A stretch of 64,000 nucleotides of DNA from Asterella californica (GCA_036924285.1 JAYKYS010000008.1:14493001-14557000); one strand, 5' to 3'. Positions 21,002-32,347 are shown, counted from the first letter of the stretch. Numbers and translations: made by a program. Notes: generated by a model not told the origin, from the letters alone.

Positions 21002-22603
21002 CTAAAAATCCGAAAACTCTTTGTCAGTCCTTAAGGGACTGTCCCTTAGCTTCTCTCTATTCCTTTCATGACCCGTACGTACAATAAGAAACTGTACCGC
21101 CCTCGTACCATCTTGACTTCTGATACGAGCATAATGAGACCCATCGTCCATTACTTTCGTCTCCATCCTAGATGCAGTAACGTACGGTTGACCTAAGATC
21201 ACAGGATAAGCAGCTACACTCTGAACAAAAAAGTTTTGTTCTATCTCTACATCTCCTATTCGAGTCTTGACAGCTGGACAAGCACCAAAAAGTTCACCTC
21301 TTTGGTTGTTAGCAGCACGAAGAACCCATCCATGTCCTGTGTCGATTGACCACTTCCCCTTCTCGTAAATGTTTTTGGACATGATATTAATCTCCGAACC
21401 GTGATCCACCAATGCCACTATAACCTCTGACAAGTTACCTAGTCGGACCCTTGTCTCTGTAGTTGCACGAGCCCAATATGCTCGAGAATAGTGACTCTCA
21501 TGCTGCTTCTCGTCGCCATGTTCTGCAGCACAGTCTGAAACTCTTGCCTCTCTTCCATTCGACGCTTGTAGTACATGCTTTTGGGCAAATACGCGACCTA
21601 ACTCTTCATCTTCTTCCCCAGTGATGTCAGTATCCAATGCTTTCACCATCATTGTATCTGCAGTCATCTCCCTCTTTCTGTTGATCACATCTATGATCAA
21701 CTCACGAAAGTCACATTTGGCTATTCCCAAGGCCTCTCCCAAGGAAAATTTTATCTTTGCATCCAAAATTCTCTCTTCAAGAATCTCCTTCAAGTTGGTG
21801 CTGGTCTCGATATCAGACTGTAGTCTGTAGGTAGGTGCTTTACCTTTATCTTTTGAAGAAGCTCCTTTGTCTTTCTCTCTCATCTCCGTGTCATGAATAG
21901 GAACATCAACCATAGGTTCAGATGTAGATGCCCCTTGAGACGTCGAAGGGATATCAGAAGGTGATGTCTCTTGTTGCCCTCTCCTCTTAGTGGCTCTGGT
22001 TCTCCTTGTAGCCTCCTCCGGATCAGCAACATCATCATAACGTCTCCTTTTCTCTTCCACAATCGCATCCTGCCAGCTTACATGCTTCTCTTGTACCAGG
22101 TAAGCTTTGACACAACCTGCCTCTACAGGATCATCCCATCCAGTAATGCGGCGAATTGCCTCCGCACCTCGTAACATTACTTCTCGTGGAACTTCAACTA
22201 CATCGCTCTTAACAGCTGCTACAACCGGTACATCTACTTCAATCGCAAATGTTTCAAGCTCTATTGTACGTATTGCCGTAGCTATACCAACCTGACCTCT
22301 CACCAAGCTCTTCATTCCTCCCTTACCAAAGTTGGTACTCAACGGCGCACCAGTTTGGACGAGATGAATCTTTCCATCTCTAAAATTCACGACTCCGGTT
22401 CTGAGAGACTCAGAAAAGTCCTCACAATCCCGATGTTGGTGTTCAGTACTATCACACCAGATACATCTTCTAACAAAATTTCTGCTAGTTGAAGATGCAT
22501 TAGTATCACCAGGACTTCGACTATGCTTTAGCTCTGCCATCTCTATCCTTAACTCTCTCAGACCCTTAACCAACTCATCGATCTTCAATCTTGCTATTGG
22601 CAC
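21002..22603 (-). CDS. Gag C-terminus (zinc knuckle) and aspartic protease
   Basis: Near the start is a CCHC knuckle, CIWCDSTEHQHRDC (C-x2-C-x4-H-x4-C), the nucleic-acid-binding hand of Gag. Next come a long linker with the family box YRLQSDIETSTNLKEILEER and the retropepsin, in which the active-site loop reads ALVDHGSEINIM. The usual loop is D-[ST]-G, so His replaces Ser/Thr, and the remnant near 8890 has the same DHG. A PVILGQPYV flap-like and C-terminal region follows. The frame is +1 relative to the gag frame and overlaps it at 22575-22603; a small indel there is the simplest reading. It stops with TTTTTAG, after which pol is in the -1 frame. Confidence 0.85.
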   Translation of the reverse strand: MPIARLKIDELVKGLRELRIEMAELKHSRSPGDTNASSTSRNFVRRCIWCDSTEHQHRDCEDFSESLRTGVVNFRDGKIHLVQTGAPLSTNFGKGGMKSLVRGQVGIATAIRTIELETFAIEVDVPVVAAVKSDVVEVPREVMLRGAEAIRRITGWDDPVEAGCVKAYLVQEKHVSWQDAIVEEKRRRYDDVADPEEATRRTRATKRRGQQETSPSDIPSTSQGASTSEPMVDVPIHDTEMREKDKGASSKDKGKAPTYRLQSDIETSTNLKEILEERILDAKIKFSLGEALGIAKCDFRELIIDVINRKREMTADTMMVKALDTDITGEEDEELGRVFAQKHVLQASNGREARVSDCAAEHGDEKQHESHYSRAYWARATTETRVRLGNLSEVIVALVDHGSEINIMSKNIYEKGKWSIDTGHGWVLRAANNQRGELFGACPAVKTRIGDVEIEQNFFVQSVAAYPVILGQPYVTASRMETKVMDDGSHYARIRSQDGTRAVQFLIVRTGHERNREKLRDSPLRTDKEFSDF

Positions 22604-23339
22604 GCTTAGGCAATGGAGCTAAAGAGACATCAGACCTCAAGGTTGCAGCTCTACCTCTTCCACGTTTCTGCTTCGTGAGAATAGTAACAGCTTCCTCTAC
22701 CTTTCTCCAGTCTGTGCTCACTCCTCCTTCTTCTCCCTTGTCTGCTAGCATCAAGAAAAGCTTGTCCTCTAGATTTTCATCAACAGCTTCTAGAAAAAGT
22801 TCTGTCTTCCTTAAGTCAAGCGTCGTCCTCTCGGATGAAGACAATTGACAGAACCGTTTCTCAAACTCACGCAGCAACTCATTCGATGTCATCTCATTCC
22901 CCGGACGTTGCTCTATCCACTCCAAGAACATTCTCTTGGTTACTCTATCCGCATCATCATCAAAAAATTCACTCTTCAACCTCTGCTCATACTCCTCCCA
23001 AGAACTCGTACGTGCATCCTTCAGCTTTGTCACTTGACTACGGATCTCAGGTATCACAGCCAACTCGAAACTAGAAATCATCTCTGTCTCAGGTACACGA
23101 TTTACCTCCATCTCACAAATATACTCTCGAACATACTTCGTGATGTTCCTTCCATCGAACCTCTCCAACTTCTTCACCACCGCCTGTAGAGCTCTTGTAG
23201 ACTTCTGTTCCCCAACATCGCCTCCTTGTTGTTGCCTCAACAACATCATCAATGCTCGAAGTAGATCATCCGCTCCTCCTCCACTCGTCCCCATTGCTGC
23301 GGGAAGATTCATACTTGACGCTCCTCGGCAACAACTCAC
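22575..23339 (-). CDS. Gag (capsid-like part)
   Basis: This is a 254-residue frame just inside the 5' LTR. It has a Gly/Gln-rich start, then the retrotransposon-gag pattern: VVKKLERFDGRNITKYVREY, SFELAVIPEIRSQV, SSWEEYEQRLKSEFF and ELLREFEKRFCQLS. It matches the remnant frames after 7.2 kb (for example STDWRKVEEAV against VTDWRKISQAV). It would form the particle shell. The frame ends where the protease frame takes over. Confidence 0.85.
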   Translation of the reverse strand: MSCCRGASSMNLPAAMGTSGGGADDLLRALMMLLRQQQGGDVGEQKSTRALQAVVKKLERFDGRNITKYVREYICEMEVNRVPETEMISSFELAVIPEIRSQVTKLKDARTSSWEEYEQRLKSEFFDDDADRVTKRMFLEWIEQRPGNEMTSNELLREFEKRFCQLSSSERTTLDLRKTELFLEAVDENLEDKLFLMLADKGEEGGVSTDWRKVEEAVTILTKQKRGRGRAATLRSDVSLAPLPKRANSKIEDR

Positions 23340-23359
23340 TCAACCACCTCAAAGCGTGC

Positions 23360-23377
23360 TCTCAGTGGAAGCACCAA
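23360..23377 (-). other. Primer-binding site
   Basis: On the minus strand TTGGTGCTTCCACTGAGA starts three bases inside the 5' LTR end. The TGG near its beginning pairs with a tRNA CCA tail. I could not assign the tRNA from memory. A similar TTTGGTGCTT... site is, as I recall, seen in other plant gypsy elements. Confidence 0.6.
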
Positions 23378-23457
23378 ATATGTCGTAGCGAGAGCCTTTC
23401 CTTTGAGCAAGGGCGTACCTTCTTACTGTGGCTAGCGATCGATGCACAACAGAGCGA

Positions 23458-23715
23458 CTAGTATCCCGTAGATTTCTCTCTGACTTCCTCGATAACTAAG
23501 CACTTTCTTTCTCTCAGTAAAGGGTAGATAACTACACGAAAACGTTGGATGATCATAGGCACGACAAACGAAATATGCGATGACATGATCTCTCGGTAGT
23601 ATTCCTCTCCGAAGTTTCTCACTACTAGGGCTTCGTACATGGCTTTGGGTCGACAATTGTATCTTATCTCGCACTCGGTGTTAAAGTTTACAGGAGGGAG
23701 CTGATTTAGATCCAT
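23458..23715 (-). CDS. LTR-encoded short protein 2 (pep2) in 5' LTR
   Basis: The frame starts MDLNQLPPVNF and keeps the Arg that is a stop in the 3' LTR copy. The core RPKAMYEALVVRNFGEEYY and FVVPMIIQRFRVVI follow. A two-base loss near 23525 (AAGGGTAGATAAC against AAGGGTCAAGATAAC in the other LTR) replaces the usual ILTLY end with a run-on tail. The ATG is six bases after the pep1 stop TAA. Confidence 0.5.
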   Translation of the reverse strand: MDLNQLPPVNFNTECEIRYNCRPKAMYEALVVRNFGEEYYREIMSSHISFVVPMIIQRFRVVIYPLLRERKCLVIEEVREKSTGY

Positions 23716-23721
23716 CCTTCG

Positions 23722-23937
23722 TTAGATGAGGATAAAGACGGTGAGATCCCATTCTTGGCCGTAAGTGACAACAGGTAAGATCACAGGGACAAGCGAGAGC
23801 ATGACTTGCGCGGTAAAGTTATGCCCGAAGGATCTTATCAGAAACTGTTGAAAATGAACTCGTTCCATGTACATCAGTTTAATCTGGAAAGGGTTTCGAA
23901 AAGGAAATCTGGGCGGTAAGTAGAGTCCTTCGTCCAT
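23722..23937 (-). CDS. LTR-encoded short protein 1 (pep1) in 5' LTR
   Basis: This is an intact 71-residue frame matching the 3' LTR copy and, at the protein level, the diverged copies at 4.1, 6.6 and 13.4 kb. Upstream in the same frame an open stretch of about 60 codons ends in TGA one codon before this ATG. The coding nature is inferred only from conservation; no domain is known to me. Confidence 0.5.
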   Translation of the reverse strand: MDEGLYLPPRFPFRNPFQIKLMYMERVHFQQFLIRSFGHNFTAQVMLSLVPVILPVVTYGQEWDLTVFILI

Positions 23938-25388
23938 CTCTCACAACATGTGCACTCCAACTACAAAGATATCCCGATCCATAAAACTCCGATACAATCT
24001 CATAGGATCACCACGATGTCTCCACGAACAATCTCTTGAATTTCTCAAGGTCGAATGCCCCACACAGGTCACTCCCCTTTGCTTAAAGGTTTCGAACACA
24101 AAACAATGATAGGTGCAAGCTCCCTAACCGAGCAACCCAAGCCACACGGGCTGATGAGGTGACACACATGCACATCGCATGTTTGGTGCCGTCATACTCA
24201 TCCACGTGTAGGTCGTCTGGGTGAAAGGATCTAATGCATGCACCGTAACAAGAGACTAGGCTAGGGAGGTAGTCGACTTTACAAGTCAAGGATCGCACTT
24301 TGCCACGTTGAGTGCGAACCTGACAACCACATGACGTGGTTACAACGTAGGTCGCTAAGCCTTATCTACGCCTAGAATACTCCCCAAAGCAATACAAACG
24401 TCACACTGGATACTTTTCTGCCAGCTGCTGCTAACAAGACTCGGGACCTGGACTAGATACCGTTGCCGATACAACTCGACAGCGAACTTTCACACATGAT
24501 AGGTACAGATTTACAGCTCAGTCTCCTCTCAAACTTGTCACGTAGGTAGGATACTAGAATCTCTACTTACAGGTCAAATTTCAGGAAGATCTGACGGCTA
24601 GATCTTCTCCCACAATTAACACAAATTCTCAAAAACTAACACGCACTTTCAATCTCAAATTCAGGACATAAGCTTCTTCGCCTAAATGAACCGTCCACTT
24701 CCACTCAAACTTCCTGTGCTATCAATTCAGAAGGTAAACTCACTACTCAGGAAATTTGAGCCAATTTGACTGTTCGGATCATCCTCCATAAATCTGAAAA
24801 CTTGCTGCTCCAGATTGAAAGCTTTCTGCACCCCGTCGTCTTCAAATCGCCATTGCGTTCAATCCGCATAACATCCGGTGGTGAAATTTGGGGTCAGAGC
24901 TTCAGCAACTGACAGACTACAAGTTTATGAAATCTGGTCTCAATCTGACGGCTCAATCACTCAAACTCCTTAATGTTACAATCGGAAGAGAAAGCTATGT
25001 ACTCCCATCACTCTATGAACTTCAAAATGTCATAACGTATGCCTTGGACCTCCAAATCGAGTGAAATTTGGGCTCAGGTTGCTCCTCCCATCGAGTGCTC
25101 TCCGCCCATGCTCTCTGATCTCCAAAATCCCTCGTGAAAGTGCCCCGATCCTCCCAGAGCGCACACTTAGGTAGATGACAAGTTATCTTCACTTTTTGGA
25201 GGACCAATGGGAAGTTAAAGGACTCAACCTTGTCCTTTTCTGCCCCATGGAGACCCCCAGCAGATAATAGAGCATTCTAAGCTCATAAGAGCAAGGTTTT
25301 AGATCTCATTACACCACAACTTCTACAACTGTGCAAAAAATACACTTATACGCGTAATTTACATACTAATTGGTCCCACAACAGGACA

Positions 25389-26372
25389 ACGGATCAATGA
25401 ATATGTAAGAGCAACCATGTGTGTTGGAACATGTGTATCTCACGGAGAAGGTCTTTTTATCACCTTCAGTGCATTGGAGTGGCACGTCAACGTGAGAGAA
25501 CCATTCACTACGGAGGTATTCACATAGATCTGGAGCAGGGGTTTGCAGATTGAGATATCACTTGCTTCAGGAAATTTTTATGTGAGGTTATCCTGCGTAG
25601 AGACGTTATCTTGGACGGTGATGGCAAGGAGATAGGGAGAACGATCCCACTTATACCAAAGAAGGAGACATTGGTGCACTCCTATGTGTAAGATTGAGTG
25701 TATAATAATTAGAATAGAAACGGTTAGCATCACGGAAGATCAAACCACAACCGCTGCCGTTGAGGTTTAGTTAGGAATTTAGGGTTCTCGATTATTGTTT
25801 AGGCTGAGATCCCTAGCCATTCCAGGCACCAGTGTTAGGAAGAGTCTCTCGAAGTTTGTATATTTCTAATCATTAGTAGATAATCCTCTTAAGGATCAAG
25901 AGTTGGCGTATCAGCTTACCTATATGTGCAAGTGTGTGTATTGCTAAATGTATGTTTATGCGTGTATGTGATGTTTGTCAAGTGCTATTGTTTATCTTCA
26001 GAGTGAAAGAGATCACTAATCAGTTCAAGGAAGTACTGAGGTCTTCCTTAAGAAGTGAATTGTGAGTCTAGAACCATGGGGAGCTAACAAGGAAAAGTCT
26101 TATACCTCGTAGACTCTATAATAGAAATAGGAGCCTTGAGAGTGACCAGAAAAGAGGGGTTCAAGATTTATCCTTAGAAGATTCAAGGACCACCCAGAGA
26201 AGTCAGTCAGAAAATTGATCACTCTGAGAGTCCAGTTTAGGAAAAAAATCTTCAGAGATATCAGATAGAGAGGACGAGAGAAGTCAAGGAGAGATGACGC
26301 AAGCGGAAGCTTAACAAGGAAGAGAGAACTTAAGAGATTGGTGTCCTGTGAAAGCATAACCCTTTACCGTTG
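25389..26372. repeat. Right-hand target sequence of the gypsy insertion
   Basis: This continues the sequence broken at 15367. No gene is recognised. A purine-rich stretch (about 26100-26350, many AGAGA and GAAG words) lies before the LTR-like start at 26373. It would fit the internal 3' end of the element to which that repeat belongs, but a clear polypurine tract directly at the junction is not visible. Confidence 0.3.
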
Positions 26373-28238
26373 TCGTGTCGTGGACCGGCTCCTATCTGAA
26401 ATTCAGACTTCGATGCTTGTCGCTCCAGAGACACTCATAAGAAAGACAAGCTAGGCCTCAGCTTACGGGCTTTTGGCATCATTTCGGATCTCCATTTTCA
26501 TCGCATAGATGGGTAGAGCTCCTTGTCAGCTTTTCATAGACACTTCGTCTACTTCATTTGGACCTAGTGGAGAAGTTACAGGACTCGAAAGATGGAGAAA
26601 ACAAGTTAGGCCCCAACTTACGGACTTTTGGACAACTTCGGATCTTCATTTTCATCGCATCAGTGGATAGAGCTCCTTGTCAGCACTCCATAGGCACTTC
26701 GTCTACTTCGTTTGGACGCCTAGTGGAGGAGTTACAAGATTCGAAAGATGGAGAAAACAAGCTAGGTCCCAGCTTACGGGCTTTTGGCACAATTTCGGAT
26801 CTCCACTTTCATCGCATCAATGGGTAGAGCTCGTTGTCAGCTTTTAATAGGCACTTTGTTTACTTCGTTTGGACGTCTAGTGAAGAAGTTATGCGATTCG
26901 AAAGAAGGAAAAATCAAGCTAGGCCTTAGTTTATTTGCTGATTGGGTATTTGAGGCTTCAGACGTTATATCAAAGACGCAAGGGGCCTGCTTCATTATTA
27001 TTGAGAGAACTTCGTACGTACAGAGACTGTTACAAGGGGGTTGCTTAAGGGACTTGCTTGTTTCTACGATCTGTCGGTGGACGTTTTGGAGAATTGGGAA
27101 GTCCAATACACGTGCGCAAGGTGTCATCAGGTTCAGATCTCTGCAGGCTACGCACAGGCTAAGACGGTTTGAGAAGAGACGGATCGGGGGATGTGTACTG
27201 AGAGAAATTGAGACGCAGGAAAGAGATTTGAAGATTTCAGTTACCTGTGAAGGAGAGTTGGACCGTTCGGACCGTTCCGGAGTCCAAACTCGCTGTCCTT
27301 GGATCCATCGGAAAGGAAATTGAAGACGATATCAAGTTTCATCGGGCGGTTGAGGAGTTTTGAGTGAAATTGGCTCGCAGAGAAGCGCTTGCGTCAAGTT
27401 TTTCATCGTCTGCGACCTAAAATTGGGTTGTTCTTCGCGACCGGTGTGCCAAGCTCTTCGTTCTTGGTGCCTACGTGACCAGGAAGTCTTCATCTACGCA
27501 TAGGAGAAGACAATACGTGGATTGGATTGTTGGTTTGGGTGAGGTGAGTGAGTTTGAGCCGCAGGGAGTCCATTTACGTCAGTTTTTTGCTATCTGCGAC
27601 TAAATTTCTTGCGTGGTTTTGCAAAGGGAACTCCAAACGACTTGTTTGGAGTCTGGTTGGATTCGTGATAGCTAGATCTATCTGCCAGGGAAGACGGATA
27701 TCAGTTTAGACGATCCGTTTGTGCGGTGTGTGCGGTTTTAAGCCACAGGGAGGAGTTTTTAGAGGTTCTTGTCACTTGCGACCGAAAATCAGTGATATCT
27801 CAGCTGTTGGGAGTCGGATCTGAAGGTTTCTTGGGTTAACGGAGTCAGCGGAGGAGACCCTATCGACATCTGAAGTCCGTTCGGCGAAAGGAGGAAGTTC
27901 ACTGATAGGTCTTTTTCGGTTTCTTCGCTACGGATTTTGCTCTTTTGAGTTCGTTAGAGTTTTGGTTGGCTATATACATCTTGTGATAGCTAGCTTTAGC
28001 TAAGAACTTGTAAATGGATGTGGTTTGGACTTGGGTTTGGATCGCGTGATACTGCTGTGGCTCTACTTGTTAGCAAAGGGAAGTTTTTCTTGCTTTGAGC
28101 TACGCTTCGGTGTTATTGGGTCAGAGTTGTGATTCAAGGGTTGTTTTTAAGGGCTTTGAAGCAGATTACAGACCGCTCTGGTCTGTTTTTCAGTTCTGTG
28201 CTCTTAGGAGAAAGAACCGACAGTGTACATACATTTGG
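26373..28238 (+). mobile_element. LTR-like repeat, plus copy of 1813-3698
   Basis: It begins TGTCGTGTCGTGGACCGG, and its homology with the inverted left copy runs to TTTGGAGTTG at about 28238. The left copy is cut there by another insertion, so this repeat may continue to about 28319 (AGCACACAACA). It contains a three-unit tandem array. Several frames (for example 26784-27323, 179 codons) are open but lie on the array and are not conserved as protein in a way that differs from the DNA, so I do not call a gene. The two copies in opposite orientation, about 24 kb apart, could pair as a large inverted repeat. Confidence 0.6.
26450..26917 (+). repeat. Tandem array, three units of about 156 bp
   Basis: Units start at 26450, 26605 and 26761 with GCTAGGCCCCAGCTTACGG-like words, and a fourth diverged unit starts at 26918. 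Spacing is 155-157 bp. The array is the inverted counterpart of 3060-3640. Confidence 0.8.
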
Positions 28239-31200
28239 AGTTGGTATATATCGCAGCGTTCGTTTTCGTGGTTGTTTTTCTCTGTTTTGTCTCTGTTTCA
28301 GCACACAACATCTCCACAGCCAGGAACCTCACGTTTTCCTGGACATCTTTCACGCAATATCCGACACGAAGCCGTGGTCAAGATAAGATAGAGGTTGTAC
28401 TGCGGGAAACAGGAAGTTACACGAGAGATAAAGAGGAAGTTCCGGACCAAATAGTATAGTTCATTCAGGATAGTCTTGACTCATTCATGGTATTCTAGAG
28501 TTTCAAGGAATCATATCATGGTAGTTGGACACTCTTTCCATAGACAGTGATAGTAAACCGTAGGGTAAGTTATATTGTTCAAGGAATTTGGACTGACCGA
28601 TGACACTTTTTCAGCTTACATTGATTCTTCTAGTGTGGAACTCTTTCTTATTTTCTGCAACGCTATTCTTCTTATTTCGATTTTCCATATTCATTTCAGG
28701 CCGAAATAAGTTCCTATAATACTCTTCTATGGTCTAGTATACCCTCATGTGTGCTTATTTCTTCCTCATTCCTCCTCGTCAAACACCTAATGTCTTCCCT
28801 TCGCGGTTTGGAAAGAAGAATAGGGAAGAAGAATTCTGATAATGCATCTCTTCCAACGATCCACTTTGCTCTCGTCAGTTTCTCCATTCCACTGTCTCCA
28901 AGTGATCGAACTTGCTACAGTTTCCTTCCAATCCACCTTCTTCTAGTTCCTTGAGTGTTTAGCCGTTCTCAACTTTTTTTACTCTCTTCAAACTCCTTCC
29001 CAATGCATATCTTTTTCACTTGACCTCTCTATTTTTTATATTTTCTTTCACTAAGACATGCTTAACTCTTGACCATGCTAATTGCCATATTTTCTTGTGA
29101 TCCTTCACCCTTGGTGGATGATTTCCCAATGCTACCTCACACAAGAGGACTGTAGTGCTTCTACTTCCATTTTAAAATAAGTCTTTTTCCTAGGCTTCTT
29201 CTCTGCACCTCCATCTAGACTTAGTTTGAGTGAAACTGGAATATGGTCGAGAAGTGTTTCATATTCATGATGAACTAATGTGTTGCATACACTCATGTGA
29301 TGAAGAGCCAAAGCTATGTTTTATTGAAGAGCCAAAGCTTACCTTCCAGTCTCAAAGCATATATGCTGAACTAATGAGTTGCATACACTCATGTGATTTT
29401 TATTTCTCTTTCCTTAAACCCCGAGTATGACTATAAAGCATAAAAAGAATATTATTTTTTTTCTCCGCTGTATTTTGAGTTTGAAGTAAAGATTCCTTTT
29501 TCCTCAAGAAACCTCAAAAATCTAACATTTTTCTATATCTTCTATCAATACTCAATAGTTTATTTCGAAATGAATTATAACTTATAAAGCTAGTGAATAA
29601 CTCCCAAGTGAAGAGTTAACTTTCTCAATTCCTTGAAAGCAAACCCGTAAAATAAGGTTTCTGGGTCACCAGGAGCTCTTGAATGGTCGACCACATGCAT
29701 GCTATTCTCCATTACCCATGCCAGTTGCTCTACCAAATTTGCCTCTCCTGCTTTTAACTCTTGTAAGCAAGAATTTAGATATCATCTCTATGCTACATAT
29801 ATCTAAATGTATACATGTCGGAAAGAAAAACACGAAATCTCTAAAACGTATTTTGCCGTAGCGCATTACCTCAAACGTAATTGTTTCGTGCGTTCACGCA
29901 GGGAACTGCGCGATAATCCAGGAAGAGGAGGACAGGCTTTCCAGCCGGTCAGTGACCACCCGGGAGACACGGCGGACTGACTGTTGTTGCTTTTGATCAA
30001 AGCTCCTGGTAAAGGCAAGAAGCGTTAGTCGCTTGCCGTCGATCGGTGGTCATTATCGCCCTATCGAACTGCGGACCAGTTGATAGCTCTTACATCGTTC
30101 ACTGGATTCTGCAATTTTCTGTTCCATGAATAACGTTCAGCTCACTCGAGTCTCCCAGCGAATCATGACTCTCGGGCCTCAGCAAGCTCTTGTGAACTTG
30201 TAGCAACGAGGCGTAGGAATCTGCATGTGTGGCAAAAATGCATTAAAAGACTGTTGAAAGAGGGAGTTTATGATTGGATGTGCAGAAAATGATTTCACCG
30301 ACCCTTCCGCACTGCAGAGCAAGGTCAGAGTCGTTACCACCAGTATCCCGTCAGGGAGACGGTTCTTGACGTAGGTTGTCAGAGCTCGGAAATCCGATTT
30401 CACCATTTACTTCTATTTGCTCTTCTGTCCTTGTCTGTTGAAACGTAGCCAAACTATCATCGGGCGATGAATGGTCGATTATGGACGAAATACAGATCAC
30501 ACGCACACTGGAATGTATTGTGACAAGCGCCACTTCTGTCTCCATGCTGTGAGAATCCCATAACATTACAATGTTCTGAAAGTTTTCCACCCTACAATTG
30601 GACTGGAAGGCAAGCTTTGGCTCTTACACATCTTACTCTGCTGTACCGTTTCAGAACTGAGAATAAGAAATGCAATTCCTGTAAGATCTCGACTCCACCT
30701 CATAATTGGGCCCTTCCTTGGGGATCAATGAATTTGAGTGATGACCCAGGAAAGGCCCAGGTACAAACACATTACCCGTCCACGTGCACGCTTTAGAGAA
30801 CCTATGCAACATGTTTGTCTGTCTTCTCAGGCAGGACAGCCATTGGTGCAGGTTCACAGGCCTGCATATATGACGTCCTCAAGTACGTACACTAGAGATT
30901 GCAAGGACTAAAAACGACGCAGATAGACCAGTTGCTTTCCAGTACAGCAGTCTCCACGTCCTGCCTGAAGTGATAGATACGATCTTTAAAGACGGCATGT
31001 TAAAGACTGCTGAAAGGTGCATATCCTCTGAAAGACGATAGACCCCTCGTTGCTGATCAAATCTACTAACCTGCAAAGATGATTCATAAGAGCTCGAGGA
31101 CATAGGGTATCAACTTCAATCACATCATGCATACGACTGAATATTCATGAGAACAGGTCTAGCACTCGCTACTTCCTTCAAAAAGCTGGACGGAAGGAAG

Positions 31201-32347
31201 CGCGTAACCTGAAACTCTTAAGGTACGGACCCAAGGTTTCCTTGAACAGAATTTCACAGGGGGGTTGCTCAGCTAAGGCAGGCCAGTGTGAAGCTAAGGT
31301 TATTAACATTTTCAGATAAACTGATATCAACATTCATGATGATAGCAATCTACACCCAAGGTGGGTCGCTATTCAATGGAGCACTGCCTGCCTTGTAATT
31401 ACGAAATTGACTTACTACACTGAACAATGAGAGCAAACGCTGCCAAGCTGAGATGAAAAATCGGAACCTGTATTCACTGAACTCTCTACAATAAAATGCT
31501 CGCTGCATTCAAAGAATCAGGAAGTTGCCAAATGGAGATGCGAGCGCTCAGTGACCGAGAAATAATGCTCGGAAGCTTACATCTTCGGAGGCCCTGGGTG
31601 GGGTTGGACGTTAACCTAGAGAACATCAGAAAATCATACATAGCATAAGTACAGAAATAAGTGTCAAAAAGGTAAGAGGGCCAGTGACCAACTAACACGT
31701 CAAAGAGGAAACCGCCCAGATGATCATCTGGAACTCGTCCGAACTCACAACTGTGGAGTGGTTAAGAAGACTGAACCCTACAAACTTGGTGACAGTTCGA
31801 AAGAGACGGCATCGTTTACTGATGCCGTCATTTCATAATTTACGAGAGAGAGATAGACTGCTTCCACCTCTGTAGTTCTCTGCTGACGAGCTCTGCCGTA
31901 TATCAAGCGGATGATGTGCGGCTCGTCAGCTTTGAATTCATTTGAGGAGATCAACGACTGCAAACATACGGACGGCTTCACCGGGAGCTTCATAAGGAGC
32001 AGTCTCCAGAAACTCCAGGGTGGTGAATAGTACGCAGACCAATTTGGAGCAAGGGTTGGTGTTTCCTGCCACCTTCGCCAATCCCAGGAGCTGAAATATC
32101 AGTACCATGGGTCCTAAACGCTCCTTTCTAGAACACAGTAGGCTTTCGAAAGTGAACAGAAGCTACACCGGAGTAAACCAGGAAGATTAACAGTTGTCGA
32201 AACAGATCAATACCAACGTTCTCGTTTGCTCTGGACTTCAGCTTCGATGCAGTCTCCCTTTGCACCTTAAGCTTTTATAGAGCAGTTTTAACCAAGAAAG
32301 GTGAAGTTGTGGTTGTGAAGTATGATGTCTACAGGCACAGGAAGGCG
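28239..32347. other. Intergenic region with no recognised gene
   Basis: Frames here are short and show no domain. The part near 32347 is expected to hold the 3' UTR of the minus-strand host gene. A 30-bp-class direct repeat (TGAACTAATG(T/A)GTTGCATACACTCATGTGAT) occurs at about 29272-29303 and 29369-29400, with the smaller word GAAGAGCCAAAGCT also repeated at about 29300 and 29326. The base composition changes from AT-rich before 29.85 kb to more even after it. Confidence 0.4.

Larger units (their letters stand above)
15368..25388 (-). mobile_element. Nearly complete Ty3/gypsy LTR retrotransposon
   Basis: The element runs on the minus strand from the 5' LTR (25388 down to 23381) through gag, protease, RT/RNase H and integrase to the 3' LTR (17346 down to 15368). 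LTR ends are TG...CA: TGTCCTGTTG at the start and TACGACA at the end. ACGG flanks both sides (15364-15367 and 25389-25392) as a four-base target duplication; five bases is usual, and the fifth does not match. Integrase after RT/RNase H marks the gypsy order. The two LTRs differ at about 30-35 sites by eye over about 1.98 kb, mostly transitions, plus one 29-bp gap. That makes this the youngest insertion in the left part of the window. Two or three frameshifts and three integrase stops mean it is no longer autonomous. Confidence 0.93.
23381..25388 (-). repeat. 5' LTR of the gypsy element
   Basis: This is a direct copy of 15368-17346, about 2008 bp long. It retains the segment GCGAGAGCCTTTCC...GGGCGTA near its end that the other LTR lost; the older fragment ending at 4640 also has this segment, so it is ancestral. 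It holds the pep1 and pep2 frames near its 3' end and the frame at 24083-24298. In a full-length transcript these frames would lie in the 5' leader, upstream of gag. Confidence 0.93.

Noticed and set aside
26784..27323. 179-codon plus frame in the LTR-like repeat
   Set aside because: It starts inside the 156-bp tandem array and continues in sequence conserved equally as DNA with the inverted copy. No protein-specific signal was seen.
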